Shown here: piece by piece, positions 1-8,947 of the stretch
Layout: each line of letters starts with the position of its first letter
Position numbering within the stretch: the first letter of the stretch is position 1
NCBI GenBank assembly: GCA_964449305.1
Contig: CAYUYM010000036.1
Coordinates: 1 to 20,680, forward strand
DNA: 20,680 nt
Direction of reading: 5' to 3'
Source of the DNA: CAYUYM01 sp964449305
Lineage (GTDB): Bacteria; Bacteroidota; Ignavibacteria; SZUA-365; CAYQST01
The notes under the pieces: model-generated
The model's input: only the letters and a program-made list of their open reading frames with translations
The model's database searches: none
What the model was told of the DNA's origin: nothing
Made by a program: the position numbers and the translations under genes

Positions 1-127
1 TTCTGGAACTCCGTCGGCGTTCCCGGAACACCGGAAATGACGACGCGATGGCACGATCGTTCCGCGTCCAAATCTTCAACTCGTCTTTCGATCCATACAC
101 GCTTCGCGTTGAGCGCGGCGTTTCGTC
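1..127. other. Non-coding or unresolved flank downstream of recD
   Basis: This stretch lies after the recD stop. No reading frame here resembles a protein I recognise. One minus frame stays open to the window edge from a possible GTG, but it is too short to judge. The first 30 bases contain interleaved inverted repeats of GGAAC/GTTCC (5-9, 19-23, 25-29). A short CGCG-TTGAG-CGCG hairpin can form near 111-118 on the plus strand, but no T-run follows it on either strand, so I do not call a terminator. Confidence 0.4.
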
Positions 128-2026
128 TCAGCCCTCTGTCTGCCGCATTTTCGCTGCGAGGCCGGTCTTCTGGATATGGCTGCTTTCCACCGCAGTGCGC
201 AGCGTCTCAGGTGTGCCGAGGATGAGCACGGACTCACGGGCACGCGTGATCGCGGTGTAGAGAAGCTCGCGTGAGGCCACCGGCTGGTGATGCTCCGGCA
301 GGACCAGTGCGATGCTCCGGTGTTCCGATCCCTGGGATTTGTGGACCGTGGTGGCGAATGCCGGCTCATGCGCGGGGAGGCGCTGCGGGGCGATGGTGCG
401 CAGTATGCCGGGGCCGCCGGGGAAGTGGGCGAGAAGTCGATCTCCACGACGCAGGATGATGCCGACATCCCCGTTTGCGAGGCCGGTGTGGCGGTCGTTG
501 CGGGTGATCAGCACCGGCAGGCCGTGGCGCCATGGGGGGATCTGCTCAGAGGAATCGTCCGGGACACGGCGCCGCAGGATGCGGAGCACGGCGTCGTTCA
601 TGACCTCCACACCCCGCCCCGATTCGCGGACTGCACACAGGATGCGGTGACGATCAAAGGCTGCGAGAATCGCCTCAGGCTCTGCATCCGGCTGAATGAG
701 GAGGTCGAGGTAGTCGTCGTAGCCCGCCACCACGGCAGCCAGTGTGGCGGCATCGGGTTGTGATGCACCATCATCGATGAGATGGATTGAAGGATCGCTG
801 CCGGCCATGAGCATCTCCACCACATCGTCACCTCTGCGCTCCTTCACTGCCACCGCCAGACGGTCGATGGCCCCGCCCGATGCGAAGCGACGTGCGCGTG
901 TGAGCCAGATCACGCAGTCGGCAAGGGGCGATGGTGCAGCATCGGGAGGCTCGTCGTCGTCCCAATCCTCCGCGTCTTCATCCATCGGTGCACATGGGAC
1001 GTCCTGGAGCAACGTCTCGGTGAAGGCAGACAAGGCAGCAGGAGACACATCAAGCGCCTGCCGGATCTCATCGAGGCAGGCAACTGAGAAGCACTCCCGG
1101 CCGCTGATGTCGCGGAAGATGGCGCCTGCCTCCACCGGTGGAAGCTGGTCCTTGTCCCCGATGAGCACGAGACGGGCCTCCAGCGGGACGGCCTCGATCA
1201 GGCGTGTGGCGAGTGTGAGGTCGAGCATGGAAGCTTCATCGATGATGACGACGTCAGCGGGAAGGGGATTGCCCGCATGATGGCGATGGGAGGTGCCGTC
1301 GCTTGAGGCGCCGAGGAGGCGGTGGATGGTGGTGGCATGCTCCGGCAGCAGCCCGGCGAGGTGCGTCGGAATGCGCGCGCCTGCCGTGCGCACGGCCTCC
1401 TCCATGCGCTGGGCGGCCTTGCCCGTCGGTGCGGCGAGGGCGATCCGCAGCGTTGGTGTTCCGCTCAGAAGCGCGGCGAGAAGCGTCACCGCCGTCGTCG
1501 TCTTTCCCGTGCCCGGGCCGCCGGAGATGATGGTGAGCCGGTTGCGGATGCCGAGTGCCACAGCCACGTGCTGTCGATCCACATCGGGTCCATCGTTCCC
1601 CGACAGGGCGGCGGTGTGAATCATGGTCCGGATCGCGTCGGCATCGGCGAGTGGCGCAGCGACAGTCCTGACGCGCAACGCCCGTGCCAGCCGTCGCTCC
1701 TCGTCGAACCGGCGGGCGAGCTGGAGGCGGTCGCCGTCGTCGAGCACAAACGGCGCTGTGAGCGTCGATGCCGGGTGGGCCACAAGGCCGGTGGCGAGCA
1801 GGGCCTGGCGCAGAGCAGGGATTTCAAGGGCGTTTCCCGTGTCCACGAGTTCGAACAGGTCGATGCAGGTGTGTCCCTCAAGATCGGCCAGCGACAGGCG
1901 GAATGCGACGCGGCGCAGAAGGGCGGCGGCACGCGGCGGCAGCCCCATCCGCTCGGCGATGCCCTGCACGGCACGGGCAAAGCCCTGTGGCAGCGCCAGC
2001 TCGGGCGTTCCGTGAACGGACATCAT
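128..2026 (-). CDS. recD: RecD, exodeoxyribonuclease V alpha subunit (5'-3' helicase)
   Basis: RecD is the fast 5'-3' SF1B helicase motor of the RecBCD complex, which processes double-strand DNA ends in the cytoplasm for recombination or degradation. The 632-residue product is close to the usual ~610. After a RecD-type N-terminal domain (about 1-150) come Walker A GGPGTGKTTT (169-178, Lys175), Walker B VVIIDEAS (259-266), the LIGDKDQLPPVEAG motif (288-301), and the C-terminal VHKSQGSE (561-568) and LLYTAITRAR (588-597) motifs. All helicase motifs are intact. An acidic insertion rich in Asp/Glu (349-362) precedes the LTRARRF segment that corresponds to the family's 'SYRF' region. The ATG overlaps the recB stop as ATGA, with GGGGGA six bases upstream, so translation is probably coupled to recB. 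A second Met follows immediately. Identity is secure. Confidence 0.95.
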   Translation of the reverse strand: MMSVHGTPELALPQGFARAVQGIAERMGLPPRAAALLRRVAFRLSLADLEGHTCIDLFELVDTGNALEIPALRQALLATGLVAHPASTLTAPFVLDDGDRLQLARRFDEERRLARALRVRTVAAPLADADAIRTMIHTAALSGNDGPDVDRQHVAVALGIRNRLTIISGGPGTGKTTTAVTLLAALLSGTPTLRIALAAPTGKAAQRMEEAVRTAGARIPTHLAGLLPEHATTIHRLLGASSDGTSHRHHAGNPLPADVVIIDEASMLDLTLATRLIEAVPLEARLVLIGDKDQLPPVEAGAIFRDISGRECFSVACLDEIRQALDVSPAALSAFTETLLQDVPCAPMDEDAEDWDDDEPPDAAPSPLADCVIWLTRARRFASGGAIDRLAVAVKERRGDDVVEMLMAGSDPSIHLIDDGASQPDAATLAAVVAGYDDYLDLLIQPDAEPEAILAAFDRHRILCAVRESGRGVEVMNDAVLRILRRRVPDDSSEQIPPWRHGLPVLITRNDRHTGLANGDVGIILRRGDRLLAHFPGGPGILRTIAPQRLPAHEPAFATTVHKSQGSEHRSIALVLPEHHQPVASRELLYTAITRARESVLILGTPETLRTAVESSHIQKTGLAAKMRQTEG

Positions 2027-5000
2027 GAGCGGTCCCCCGGTTCGGCGATCAGGGACTCGAGGGCGTCGAGTGTGGCCGGGTCAGGTCGATGATGGAACAC
2101 GCCGAACGCTTCACCCGTTGCGCTTCTCCACCCGGGGCGCACACCCCGGACAAAGAGGTAGAGACATCCACCGAAGTGCGCCGCCTCGTCGTACGCGCGC
2201 ATCCGGAGGCGCAGGTGACGACGCAGCGCCACGGAATAGATCAGGTACTGGAGGTGATACCCATCCATCCGCATCGCATCGGCCACATGCCGCGCATCGT
2301 AGTCCGTCGGCGCGTGTCCCAGGTGGTTGGATTTCCAGTCCACGATGTAATAGCGGTTGTCATGCCGGATGACGCTGTCGATGTACCCGGAGAGGAGGCG
2401 TCGCCATGCCATGAAGCCGGAGTCGTCCACCGGGAGGCCGTGGGCCATGAGGAGCCGGCTCAGGGTTCCACTGTCGAAGCGGGGTGAGGGGAACTGGAAC
2501 TCCATCTCGTTCAACCGTGCAGTCCGGGGCACCGCTGCCAGTGTGAAGCCTGGCAGGATCTCGGTGGCGGTGAGGTCACGGAGCATGGAGGCAAGCATCG
2601 CCACCTCCGGTGTGGCGGATCCCTCCTGCGGCATGCGACCGGTGAGGCTCCAAGCTGCGGTGCCGATGGCCTCGTTCCAGCCTGCGGGGTCGGCGAAATC
2701 GATGCGCTCCAGAAGACGGTGGATGCAGTTGCCCGCTGCGGCACCACGGGGGAAGCGGAGGATGTCGTCCTCCGGCACGTGCTCCGGCACGGCGCCCCAG
2801 GCGGGGAGGGAGGGCTGCGCATCGCGGTCGGGGATGGGGCGATCCTGGGCTGCGTGCGTGGTGAGGCTCGAGTAACTGCCGGGGATCCAGGCGGCATGAT
2901 ATGGTCCCGTGGCGATGGCGCAGCGGAGTCCGCGTTCCGCTCGCGTCGGTGGAGCGGTCGCTTCTGGGGCGACAGGTGCATCGTGGAGATCGATGGTGCC
3001 CCCGGATCCGGCGGCCACCCGCTGCCAGCACCCAAGGATGGCGTCCCAGTCGAGGCTGCCTGCGAGGAACGCGGTGTGATCGGTTCCGTCGCCCGCCACA
3101 AGCCAGTGGGGCATCGCCGTACAGCATTCCCGGGGGTTCCTGGATGCGGTGTACCGCCCGATCATCACGTGACACCGGTGGATGGCCCGTGTGAGGGCCA
3201 CGTAGAGCAGGCGAAGGTGCTCCTGCGCGTGCTCCTGGAACGCGCCCGCCCGTGCCTGGCTCTTGGTGTCCGATCCCGTACCCACGGTGAAGGAGATCCG
3301 CGCCTGCCCCTGAGCGTCGTGGTGAAGCCAGGCCGCGGGCAGCGTCCTCGGTGGGGGGGCGGCATCGAAGAGAAACGGGCAGAACACGATGGGGTATTCC
3401 AGTCCCTTGGCGCTGTGCATGGTGGTGATGCGCACAAGGTTCTCGTCCGATTCCAGACGCAACTGCTCGTCCTCACCGGCAATGCTGTCGGAACGCATCC
3501 TCGCGTGCACCATCCGCAGGATGTGCTCAGGCGCTGCGTCGGCAGAGGCCCCGGCCTGGATGAGCTCCCCGATGTGGGTGAGGTTGGTGATGGTGCGCTC
3601 GCCCTCGGGCCCGGCGGCGATGCGGCCGAGCGCGCCGTCGGAACGCAGCAGCCGGCGCCACATGGCGGCGAAGCCGTGTCGGCGCCATTCCTCATGCAGA
3701 CTGCGGAACAGCGCCATCGCCCGCTCCATCGCATCGTCGTCGTGCAGCAGCGCGGCAAGGTGGTCCGAGCTGGCGCCCAGGATCTCCGTCCCAAGGGCGG
3801 ACGCCACCAGTCCGGGGTCTCCGGGGGTGTGAATCGTCTCGAGGATGCGCAGTGTCTCGCCTGCCTGCGGAGTCGCCCAGACGGAGGTCTGCGAGAGTTC
3901 CACGCATCCGACTGCCCGGTCGGTCAGCACCTGCCGCATCCGCATCCCCTCACTGTTGGTGCGCACCAGCACGGCGATGTCGGCTCCGACGATGGCGCGC
4001 CCGCCGATGCGGATGTTCCCGCGGGCGCCTTCCGCAAGCAGCCGGGCGATCTCGTCGGCAGCGGTGGCGGCGGCGATGGCACGAAGCCGGCCCCTGGTCG
4101 GGGGATCGTCCCCCGTGTCGGGCGTGAGATTCCAGATCGTCATGGGAGCGCGATCTGCGCTGTCGTCCGTCAGGGGCTCCGGCCGGTGTTCCCCCGGATG
4201 GATGGTCGTGTACTCAAGATCCTGAAACATGAAGGGGTCGTCGTGCACGCTGAACAGGTGGTTCACGGCGGTGATGAAGGCATCCGAGGAGCGCTGGTTG
4301 CGGTCCAGCGTGTACCGGCGCACCGCCTGCCGTCGTGCCTGGAGGTAGGTGTGGAGATCGGCGCCGCGGAAGCTGTAGATCGCCTGTTTCGGATCGCCGA
4401 CAAAGAACACCGTCGATTCGCCGGGGGCGACGAGGTGGATCCGGCGGAAGATGTCGAACTGGATGGGGTCGGTGTCCTGGAATTCGTCGATGAGCGCGCA
4501 GGGATGGCGTCGGCGCAGGGTGTCGGCGAGCCAGCCACCGCGCGGCCCCGCCAGCGCGTCGCGCAGCCCGGTGAGCTGATCCTGATACGACTGCACGCGC
4601 ATGGATCGCCGGTGGTCCGCCAGGAGGGCGGGTCCCTCCGTCACCCACTGCACCATCAGGCGGTGGGCACGCGCGGCATGCATCGGCATCATCTCCAGGA
4701 GAAGCGCGTGGAACTCACGGACACGGGTGAAGAAGGAATGCTGCGGAGCCACCCTGCCACTCTTCATGGCACCCGCGAGGAAGTCCTGGGAGAAGGTCTC
4801 GAGAAACATCCAGCCTCCAGCCTGTTCCATCGAGAGGTAGGGGTTGCCCTGGGCGAAGTAGGTCGTGAGCTTCGCAGCGCGCGGGAGCAGCCAGCGTTCC
4901 TGGAGTCTTCTGCCATTCATGGCGGGGAGGGCATCGGTGAGAAGTGAGAGCAGCGGGTCGCGCATGTCGCGCCACTCCGTGCGCAGCTCGTCGTACAGGT

Positions 5001-5673
5001 GCAGCAGCGGACTGTCGTCCGTGGATGTGCTGTCCGGCACGGCCCCCCACTCGGGCACCGCATCGATGTGCGCCGTGCGGATCGCGAGCTGGCGCTGCAG
5101 CGTCTCCGGCGTCAGGGCCTTCGTCGCAAGCAGGTGGAGGGCGAAGCCGCGGTCCACACCGGGACCGCCGCAGTGGGTGCGCCAGAAGTCGTCGGCCACC
5201 TTCTGTTGATGCCCCGTCTCATCAGTGTCGAGCTCCATCGACAGCGGCAGGGCCGCGCTGAAGGGCGTCTCCATGAGGGCGCGTTGGCAGTAGCTGTGGA
5301 TGGTGTGGATGGATGCCTCGTCAAAGGCGGCGAGCGCCTCATCAAGACGCTCCTGGATGGTCTGCCGTGTCAGCCCCGCCGCATCCACGGCATGTCGGAG
5401 AAAGCCCGTCACAAAGGGATCGTCGCTGGATCCGGTCTGGATGGCCAGCCGGATCGAGGCGAGCCGCCTCCGCAGCCGGTCGCGCAGCTCCGCGGTCGCG
5501 GTCTTCGTGAAGGTCACCACCAGGATGTCGCGCACGGGCAGGCCCCGCTCCAGCAGGAGACGGGCGTAGAGCGCGGCGATGCTCCAGGTCTTGCCCGTCC
5601 CGGCCGATGCCTCGATGAGGTTGATGCCGTCAAGCTCGCAGGTGAAGACATCGAGCGGTTGCGCAGAGCTCAT
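2023..5673 (-). CDS. recB: RecB, exodeoxyribonuclease V beta subunit (helicase-nuclease)
   Basis: RecB is the 3'-5' SF1A helicase and sole nuclease of RecBCD. The product has 1216 residues, near the E. coli length of 1180. Helicase motifs in order: Walker A ASAGTGKT (22-29, Lys28), TFTKTATAELRDR (54-66), DEFQD (396-400), FFVGDPKQAIYSFRGAD (423-439), RNQRSS (458-463), TTMHSAKGLEYP and LLYVALTRA. The C-terminal nuclease domain has the HRLLE segment, GYIDSV (Asp1099), VDWKSN (Asp1112, Lys1114) and a following YHLQY, so the RecB-family active site is intact. The start ATG overlaps the recC stop as ATGA, with GAGGAG five bases upstream; the end overlaps recD in the same way. AddA is the main alternative, but the RecC and RecD neighbours rule it out. 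Confidence 0.96.
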   Translation of the reverse strand: MSSAQPLDVFTCELDGINLIEASAGTGKTWSIAALYARLLLERGLPVRDILVVTFTKTATAELRDRLRRRLASIRLAIQTGSSDDPFVTGFLRHAVDAAGLTRQTIQERLDEALAAFDEASIHTIHSYCQRALMETPFSAALPLSMELDTDETGHQQKVADDFWRTHCGGPGVDRGFALHLLATKALTPETLQRQLAIRTAHIDAVPEWGAVPDSTSTDDSPLLHLYDELRTEWRDMRDPLLSLLTDALPAMNGRRLQERWLLPRAAKLTTYFAQGNPYLSMEQAGGWMFLETFSQDFLAGAMKSGRVAPQHSFFTRVREFHALLLEMMPMHAARAHRLMVQWVTEGPALLADHRRSMRVQSYQDQLTGLRDALAGPRGGWLADTLRRRHPCALIDEFQDTDPIQFDIFRRIHLVAPGESTVFFVGDPKQAIYSFRGADLHTYLQARRQAVRRYTLDRNQRSSDAFITAVNHLFSVHDDPFMFQDLEYTTIHPGEHRPEPLTDDSADRAPMTIWNLTPDTGDDPPTRGRLRAIAAATAADEIARLLAEGARGNIRIGGRAIVGADIAVLVRTNSEGMRMRQVLTDRAVGCVELSQTSVWATPQAGETLRILETIHTPGDPGLVASALGTEILGASSDHLAALLHDDDAMERAMALFRSLHEEWRRHGFAAMWRRLLRSDGALGRIAAGPEGERTITNLTHIGELIQAGASADAAPEHILRMVHARMRSDSIAGEDEQLRLESDENLVRITTMHSAKGLEYPIVFCPFLFDAAPPPRTLPAAWLHHDAQGQARISFTVGTGSDTKSQARAGAFQEHAQEHLRLLYVALTRAIHRCHVMIGRYTASRNPRECCTAMPHWLVAGDGTDHTAFLAGSLDWDAILGCWQRVAAGSGGTIDLHDAPVAPEATAPPTRAERGLRCAIATGPYHAAWIPGSYSSLTTHAAQDRPIPDRDAQPSLPAWGAVPEHVPEDDILRFPRGAAAGNCIHRLLERIDFADPAGWNEAIGTAAWSLTGRMPQEGSATPEVAMLASMLRDLTATEILPGFTLAAVPRTARLNEMEFQFPSPRFDSGTLSRLLMAHGLPVDDSGFMAWRRLLSGYIDSVIRHDNRYYIVDWKSNHLGHAPTDYDARHVADAMRMDGYHLQYLIYSVALRRHLRLRMRAYDEAAHFGGCLYLFVRGVRPGWRSATGEAFGVFHHRPDPATLDALESLIAEPGDRS

Positions 5674-8600
5674 GTCTTCTCCTCGATCAGAACGTCAAAC
5701 AGGGGTGTCAGGATGCGGCGCGACACCTCCTCGAACTCCCCCCCAAGCGGGTCGTCCACTCCGCGCATCGCCATGGCATGATGCGGATCCGTCGCCTCCG
5801 TCCAGATGAATTCATTGTCCGACCACACATCACGGGCCTTCGCCATCGATCCCTCCGGCCTGCACAGGGCGATGGAGGATCGCAGGAAGAAGCGGACGGG
5901 ACGCATCAACCCCTCACGATACAGGGTCAGGAGATCCATGAGGAGGCTGCCGGCACGGTTCACCTCATGCAGCGTGATGGTCCTGTCCAGTGTGACGCGC
6001 TGCGTCGTCCGCCCTGCGCCGTCCGCCCCGAGGTGGTTCAGCACGAGATGTGGCACCCATGCCCGCATCAGATCGTCTTCGTGCACCTGCGACGGTGACA
6101 CCTGCACCAAGCCGGCGCCGCACACGCTGTCCAACGTTCCCTGCACGCGCCAGATTTCACCGTCGAGCGTGAAGGGGATGTCGAACGGGCGCGACCTTGG
6201 TTGCGCGTGCCCACGGAGGTGCACCACCTTCTCCACCACGGCACGTGTCCGCGCAACACGCTCCTCGATCAGCCCGCGTCCCAGCTCGCCGGCGGGAGCT
6301 TCAATGCCCGCCATCGCCAGCGTGATAAGGCGTTCGGCATCGGCTCCGGCGAGAGCCTCGGGCAGCAGTCGGCGCGTGAGACCTCCGTCGTGATTCCTGT
6401 CCCATGTCAGGGGTTCCTGGTCCTCCAGCCCGGCATCGATCCATGGCAGGCGGACCCGGAGGCGGTTCAGCAGGAAGTGCCGCGAGGTGTTGCGCAGGAA
6501 TCCGACAAGGTCGTCGATGGTGACGATGCCGAAGGTGTCGGCGTCTGGTGCGGGGAGGGGGGCGGTGAAAAACGGGCGCGCATCCGGGCCCGGTACGCAG
6601 GCAAGCCGTCGTTCCACGGCGCGGGCAGCGTCGCAGGCGTCGGCGTCGACGCTCTCCATGCCCGGTGCCGGATCCGCGAAGTGCCGCGGTGAGAACCCCT
6701 GCAGCGGGTGGCGTCGTGTCCACGCGTTGCGGATGGATTCGATCGTTCGCGCATCGGCATCGGGTGGGAGGCAGACGTCGGTCATGGCGTCGAGCAGCTC
6801 GGCGATGAGCACCGATGGCGGGAGAATGGTGTTCTGCCGGATGTGACTGCCGGTGTAGGTGATGATCAGGCGGTCCCGGGCGGCAAGCAGAAGGTCGAGC
6901 AGGATGCTGCGATCCTGCGCCTGCCGGTTCCTGTCACCCCTCCGTGGGGGGGAGTGGGGGATGAGGTCGAACTCCGTGCGCGGCTGCCGTGTGGGCCAGG
7001 CGTCGTCGTCCATCCCGAGCAGGCAGATGACGCGGTGGGGCACGCAGCGGAGCTGGGCCATCGCGGTGAAGGTGACAGCCCCGGAGACGCGGGCCCCGTG
7101 GGGCGATTCCTGGAGTGCCGCGTCGAGGGCGGCACGCACCACGTCGAGCGGCACGTCCTCCACACCGCCCTCGGCCATGGAGGAGCAGACGTCGTCGATG
7201 AGGTCGAGCAGTCGGCGGAGGTCGTCCTCCTCGCCGGAGGCCATGGTGATGAAGCGGTCGGTGAGCTGATGCAGGGTCTCGCACCATGCGGCGGGCGGAT
7301 GGCTCGTGGCGGCATGGTCGCGCAGCCCGATGAGCGCGTCGGTGAAGGCTGCGAAGCGCCCGAGGATGTCGCCGGCCGCTCCGACGGGCTCTGACACCGG
7401 GAGCATGCCGGCGACGACGGCCGTGGCATGCTCCGGCATCGCGTAGCCAAGGAAGAGGCGCTGCATGGCGTCGTCGAGTGTGTGGTTGCCGGTGGCCGGG
7501 AGGCCGCATGCGCTGCGATGTGCGGCATCGACACCCCAGCGGAAGCCTGCCGACTGCATCCAGCTCCGGATGCGGTCCAACGCGCCGGGGTCGAGATCGA
7601 AGGATCGCGCCACGGCGTCGAGCTGGACCACCTCGAACACTGCGGGGGCCTCGAAGCGTGAACGCAGCAGATCGAGGATGGCGCACAGGGCGGCGGCGGC
7701 GGTGTTGTCGCGCCCCTCGGCCTGGCCCGTCACGCGGTGGTCGATCCACCGCGCATCGCGTGCGCCCCCGAACACGGCCTCGATCAGCGGGGTCGCGACG
7801 GCCAGATCGGGCGTCACCACAAGCACGTCGCCCGGTGTCAGCGTCGGGTCGGCGGTGAACAGGGCGTGGAGCCTGTTGTGCAGCACCTCGAGCTGGCGCG
7901 TGATGCTGTGGCAGGCGTGCACCTCGATGCTGTCATCCGGCGGCAGCGGCGCGTGCCCACGAAACGGTTCGAGCCGGAGCATGGCGTTGCGTATGGCGCT
8001 GAGCACCGTCCGCCTGTCGTCATCCACCATCACATCCTCCCCGGCCGGCGGGGGATCGGTGTCACCGAGCAGCATGGATAGCAGCCCCTGCGTCTGCCGC
8101 CCCCAGGAGGCAAGCAGGGGGTTGATGGTTTCATGGTGTTCGGCACGCCCATGGCGGACGAGCCAGGAGAGGCGGCGTTCCTCCACGATGTCGAACCAGT
8201 ACTCCCGACAGGGATTCAGAACGAGGACGTGGATGTCGATCCACTGGGCGAGGGCATCGAGCATGCGGACATGGAGGGCGGTCATGTCGGCCGGGCAGTG
8301 GATGAGGACGCGTTCCGGGAAGCCCGCGCGCCGCGCACGCCCGGGCGTCAGCGCGGCACAGGCCTGGAAGAACCCACCCTCGATGCGGAAGGGGAAGTGC
8401 CCGAGCTCGTCGGTGATCTGCTTCCACAGTGCCGCCTGCCAGCGTACATCGGCCGCCACCGGGTCGCCGACATCGGCCAGACTGGCAGGGTGATCCATCG
8501 ACCAGGCATGGAGCCATTCGGGGCGGTGTGTCGCATACGTGTCGTAGAGCGAGGCCAGCGTGCAGGCGAGCTCGAAGCGCATGCGATGGTCGGCGTGCTC

Positions 8601-8945
8601 CAGGTAGGTGCCCAGGCGCGGCTCGGTGAGCGCGGGGGACGACGCGTCGCCGAGCATGCGGTACAGCCGCCATTGGAGCCGGGGCACATCGAACGGGGAG
8701 CGGTCGGGAAGCGTCCTGTCCACGCGCCTGGCCATCGACCACAGCCACTCGGCCAGGTAGTGGAACTCGAGGTTTGCGGCGATGCCGAAGCGCCGGGCAC
8801 AGGCGAGGCGCAGGCGCTGCCGCAGGCCGAACCCCGGTGTCACGATGGTGAGCGGAACGAGGGGATCCTCCGGCCCCGTGGCCAGCAGATCCATCGCCTC
8901 GCTCTCCAGGCGCTCAACCGTGTTGGATTGGATCAGATGCAGCAT
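5670..8945 (-). CDS. recC: RecC, exodeoxyribonuclease V gamma subunit
   Basis: RecC is the scaffold of RecBCD. It splits the duplex and, in characterised enzymes, reads the Chi sequence with domains derived from an inactive helicase and nuclease. The chosen ATG gives 1091 residues (E. coli 1122). Family landmarks are the N-terminus MLHLIQSNTVERL followed by the FGIAANLEF segment, like the E. coli start, and a central VICLLGMDDDAWPT segment like E. coli VVCLLGMND. There is no functional Walker A, as expected. The frame extends upstream to a GTG at 8966, which would overlap the phosphatase gene by 19 bases; family alignment favours the ATG at 8945, two bases after that gene's stop. Neither start has a clear Shine-Dalgarno site. 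The end overlaps recB by ATGA. What Chi-like sequence it recognises cannot be read from here. Confidence 0.93.
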   Translation of the reverse strand: MLHLIQSNTVERLESEAMDLLATGPEDPLVPLTIVTPGFGLRQRLRLACARRFGIAANLEFHYLAEWLWSMARRVDRTLPDRSPFDVPRLQWRLYRMLGDASSPALTEPRLGTYLEHADHRMRFELACTLASLYDTYATHRPEWLHAWSMDHPASLADVGDPVAADVRWQAALWKQITDELGHFPFRIEGGFFQACAALTPGRARRAGFPERVLIHCPADMTALHVRMLDALAQWIDIHVLVLNPCREYWFDIVEERRLSWLVRHGRAEHHETINPLLASWGRQTQGLLSMLLGDTDPPPAGEDVMVDDDRRTVLSAIRNAMLRLEPFRGHAPLPPDDSIEVHACHSITRQLEVLHNRLHALFTADPTLTPGDVLVVTPDLAVATPLIEAVFGGARDARWIDHRVTGQAEGRDNTAAAALCAILDLLRSRFEAPAVFEVVQLDAVARSFDLDPGALDRIRSWMQSAGFRWGVDAAHRSACGLPATGNHTLDDAMQRLFLGYAMPEHATAVVAGMLPVSEPVGAAGDILGRFAAFTDALIGLRDHAATSHPPAAWCETLHQLTDRFITMASGEEDDLRRLLDLIDDVCSSMAEGGVEDVPLDVVRAALDAALQESPHGARVSGAVTFTAMAQLRCVPHRVICLLGMDDDAWPTRQPRTEFDLIPHSPPRRGDRNRQAQDRSILLDLLLAARDRLIITYTGSHIRQNTILPPSVLIAELLDAMTDVCLPPDADARTIESIRNAWTRRHPLQGFSPRHFADPAPGMESVDADACDAARAVERRLACVPGPDARPFFTAPLPAPDADTFGIVTIDDLVGFLRNTSRHFLLNRLRVRLPWIDAGLEDQEPLTWDRNHDGGLTRRLLPEALAGADAERLITLAMAGIEAPAGELGRGLIEERVARTRAVVEKVVHLRGHAQPRSRPFDIPFTLDGEIWRVQGTLDSVCGAGLVQVSPSQVHEDDLMRAWVPHLVLNHLGADGAGRTTQRVTLDRTITLHEVNRAGSLLMDLLTLYREGLMRPVRFFLRSSIALCRPEGSMAKARDVWSDNEFIWTEATDPHHAMAMRGVDDPLGGEFEEVSRRILTPLFDVLIEEKT

Positions 8946-8947
8946 CG

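Noticed and set aside
2719..4947. 742-codon open frame on the plus strand inside recB
   Set aside because: It lies antisense to the motif-rich RecB gene. Its translation is low-complexity (Gly/Arg/His/Val-rich), with no recognisable domain. Long antisense frames are expected in GC-rich coding DNA.
7465..8493. 342-codon open frame antisense to recC
   Set aside because: Its Ser/Arg-rich composition is typical of a shadow frame opposite GC-rich coding sequence.
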